Below are positions 5,044-5,421 of a stretch of DNA of 5,421 nt, piece after piece (within the stretch, counting starts at the first letter, position 1; every line of letters begins with the position of its first letter). The notes below the pieces were generated by a model. It was given only the letters and a program-made list of their open reading frames with translations. It did not search any database and was not told the origin of the DNA. The DNA lies in assembly GCA_017461825.1 (NCBI GenBank), contig JAFTXB010000233.1:1-5421 (forward strand). Direction: 5' to 3'. Both the position numbers and the translations under genes were made by a program. The DNA is from Clostridia bacterium. GTDB lineage: Bacteria > Bacillota > Clostridia > Oscillospirales > CAG-272.

Positions 5044-5072
5044 TGTTAGATACCAAGAGTGAGCAGAAATGA
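5040..5072 (+). CDS. 10-residue ORF ending inside a terminator stem
   Basis: The peptide MMLDTKSEQK follows GAGAGGA (5026-5032) at seven bases. Its TGA at 5070-5072 lies within the left arm of the terminator (5065-5079), so a ribosome reaching the stop would cover that arm. This geometry resembles a leader-peptide attenuator, but no amino-acid run indicative of a sensing codon is present. Confidence 0.2.
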   Translation: MMLDTKSEQK

Positions 5073-5121
5073 CCCTTGATCGAATGCTTGTGCAGGCGGT
5101 CAAGGGTCATTTCTATTTATT
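5065..5121 (+). terminator. Intrinsic terminator with 15-bp perfect stem
   Basis: AGAAATGACCCTTGA (5065-5079) pairs perfectly with TCAAGGGTCATTTCT (5100-5114) around a 20-base loop, followed by a T-rich run to about 5124. It ends the orphan unit and insulates the promoter at 5135. Confidence 0.85.
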
Positions 5122-5134
5122 TTTGGATTTGATA

Positions 5135-5163
5135 TTGACCAAAGGTGCAAAAAAGTGTATAAT
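5135..5163 (+). promoter_or_regulatory. Sigma-A promoter of the TPR-like gene
   Basis: TTGACC (5135-5140), a 17-base spacer and TATAAT (5158-5163). The predicted start at about 5170 leaves a leader of about 85 bases before the ATG at 5256. Confidence 0.85.
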
Positions 5164-5182
5164 ATTAAACGAATAGAGGGGC

Positions 5183-5211
5183 GAGATCGGCTCTTGCAGC
5201 TCCGATTGCTC
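5183..5211 (+). other. Small hairpin in the leader of the TPR-like gene
   Basis: ATCGG (5186-5190) pairs with CCGAT (5202-5206), extended by GAG (5183-5185) with CTC (5209-5211) across a 2-base bulge. It sits at the 5' end of the message and lacks a U-tract, so it is not a terminator. A role in stability is possible; no riboswitch family was recognised. Confidence 0.35.
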
Positions 5212-5242
5212 TTTGACTGAATGCTATGTTTGATGAAAAAAC

Positions 5243-5249
5243 AGGAGGT
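5243..5249 (+). promoter_or_regulatory. Strong Shine-Dalgarno of the TPR-like gene
   Basis: AGGAGGT lies six bases before the ATG at 5256 and fixes that start. Confidence 0.85.
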
Positions 5250-5255
5250 ATAGGT

Positions 5256-5421
5256 ATGGCAAACGGATGCGTTTCGATCGATCGGATCCTTTCAAAGTTA
5301 GATGAATATTTGCATAAAAACGATTATATATCTGCCGAGCGGCATCTGGTCTATTGGCTCGGGGAGGCGGGCTCGGAGGGGGACTTTCGCACCGAGCTTC
5401 TCGTGCGCAACGAATTGATGG
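5256..5421 (+). CDS. Probable TPR-type helical-repeat protein (3' partial)
   Basis: Fifty-five codons are visible before the right edge. Residues 8-36 (IDRILSKLDEYLHKNDY followed by SAERHLVYWLGEA) read as two amphipathic helices with the small-residue and aromatic pattern of a tetratricopeptide repeat, and a third helix begins near TELLVRNELM. This N-terminus resembles Clostridia TPR proteins I recall that begin with a LDEYL..NDY...ERHL.YWL pattern, but that is from memory. Such proteins usually act as protein-protein scaffolds; the partner and the rest of the architecture lie outside. It has its own promoter and strong ribosome site, so it probably heads a new transcription unit. There is no signal peptide. 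Confidence 0.7.
   Translation, partial: MANGCVSIDRILSKLDEYLHKNDYISAERHLVYWLGEAGSEGDFRTELLVRNELM

Larger units (their letters stand above)
4691..5121 (+). other. Orphan transcription unit without a conventional gene
   Basis: A good promoter ends at 4684 and a strong terminator lies at 5065-5121, giving a predicted transcript of about 430 bases. No ORF on the plus strand exceeds 54 codons between them. The stretch at 4763-4813 is rich in A and G and repeats GTGAG and GAGGAG. No match to tRNA, RNase P RNA, tmRNA or a familiar riboswitch was recognised. It could be a small RNA, a small-peptide operon, or the remnant of a gene. The individual short ORFs are listed separately. Confidence 0.5.

Noticed and set aside
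5221..5253. 10-codon upstream ORF ending just before the TPR-like gene
   Set aside because: Neither of its two ATGs has a ribosome site, and its end coincides with the Shine-Dalgarno of the real gene, so it is most likely incidental.
5170..5255. Leader of the TPR-like gene as a riboswitch
   Set aside because: At about 85 bases with one small bulged hairpin, it shows none of the conserved cores I could recognise.

Overview
This window looks like an AT-leaning chromosome segment from an anaerobic, probably gut-associated member of the Clostridia (Bacillota; the Oscillospirales type is most likely). The evidence is cohesin and dockerin modules, GLUG-type repeats, a 'GH...TCT..G...C..CG' repeat protein, near-consensus sigma-A promoters, strong Shine-Dalgarno sites and intrinsic terminators with U-tracts. 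No rRNA or other phylogenetic marker is present, so this placement is an inference.

Region 1 (1-3509) is a two-gene surface-protein operon. The first gene enters from the left edge. It encodes a secreted protein with a GLUG-type beta-structure region, a bacterial Ig-like domain, a degenerate Cys/His unit, a cohesin and a C-terminal type I-like dockerin with two intact calcium loops. Fourteen bases later a second gene encodes a signal peptide, a closely related cohesin, eight CxxC/His repeat units in two subfamilies, an acidic/Thr linker, and a C-terminal membrane segment with a basic tail preceded by Cys instead of LPXTG. Together they look like a small scaffold system: a membrane-held cohesin protein plus a secreted cohesin-plus-dockerin partner. 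Which dockerin binds which cohesin cannot be read from the sequence. A wobble-containing 12-bp hairpin closes the operon.

Region 2 (3510-4514) is a monocistronic unit: an A-rich upstream region with an inverted repeat, a TTGATA-17-TATAAT promoter, a cytosolic GDPD-family phosphodiesterase (best start 3639, not 3606), and a strong terminator with A and U tracts on either side.

Region 3 (4515-5125) has no conventional gene, but it has a good promoter (TTGCAA-17-TATACT), a near-perfect Shine-Dalgarno before a three-codon ORF, a chain of very short ORFs joined by a 3-base gap and two ATGA overlaps, and a 15-bp perfect terminator whose left arm contains the last ORF's stop. It may be a non-coding RNA, a leader/small-peptide unit or a decayed gene. 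This is the least explained part of the window.

Region 4 (5126-5421) has another near-consensus promoter (TTGACC-17-TATAAT), an approximately 85-nt leader with a small hairpin, and the first 55 codons of a probable TPR-type helical-repeat protein that runs off the right edge.
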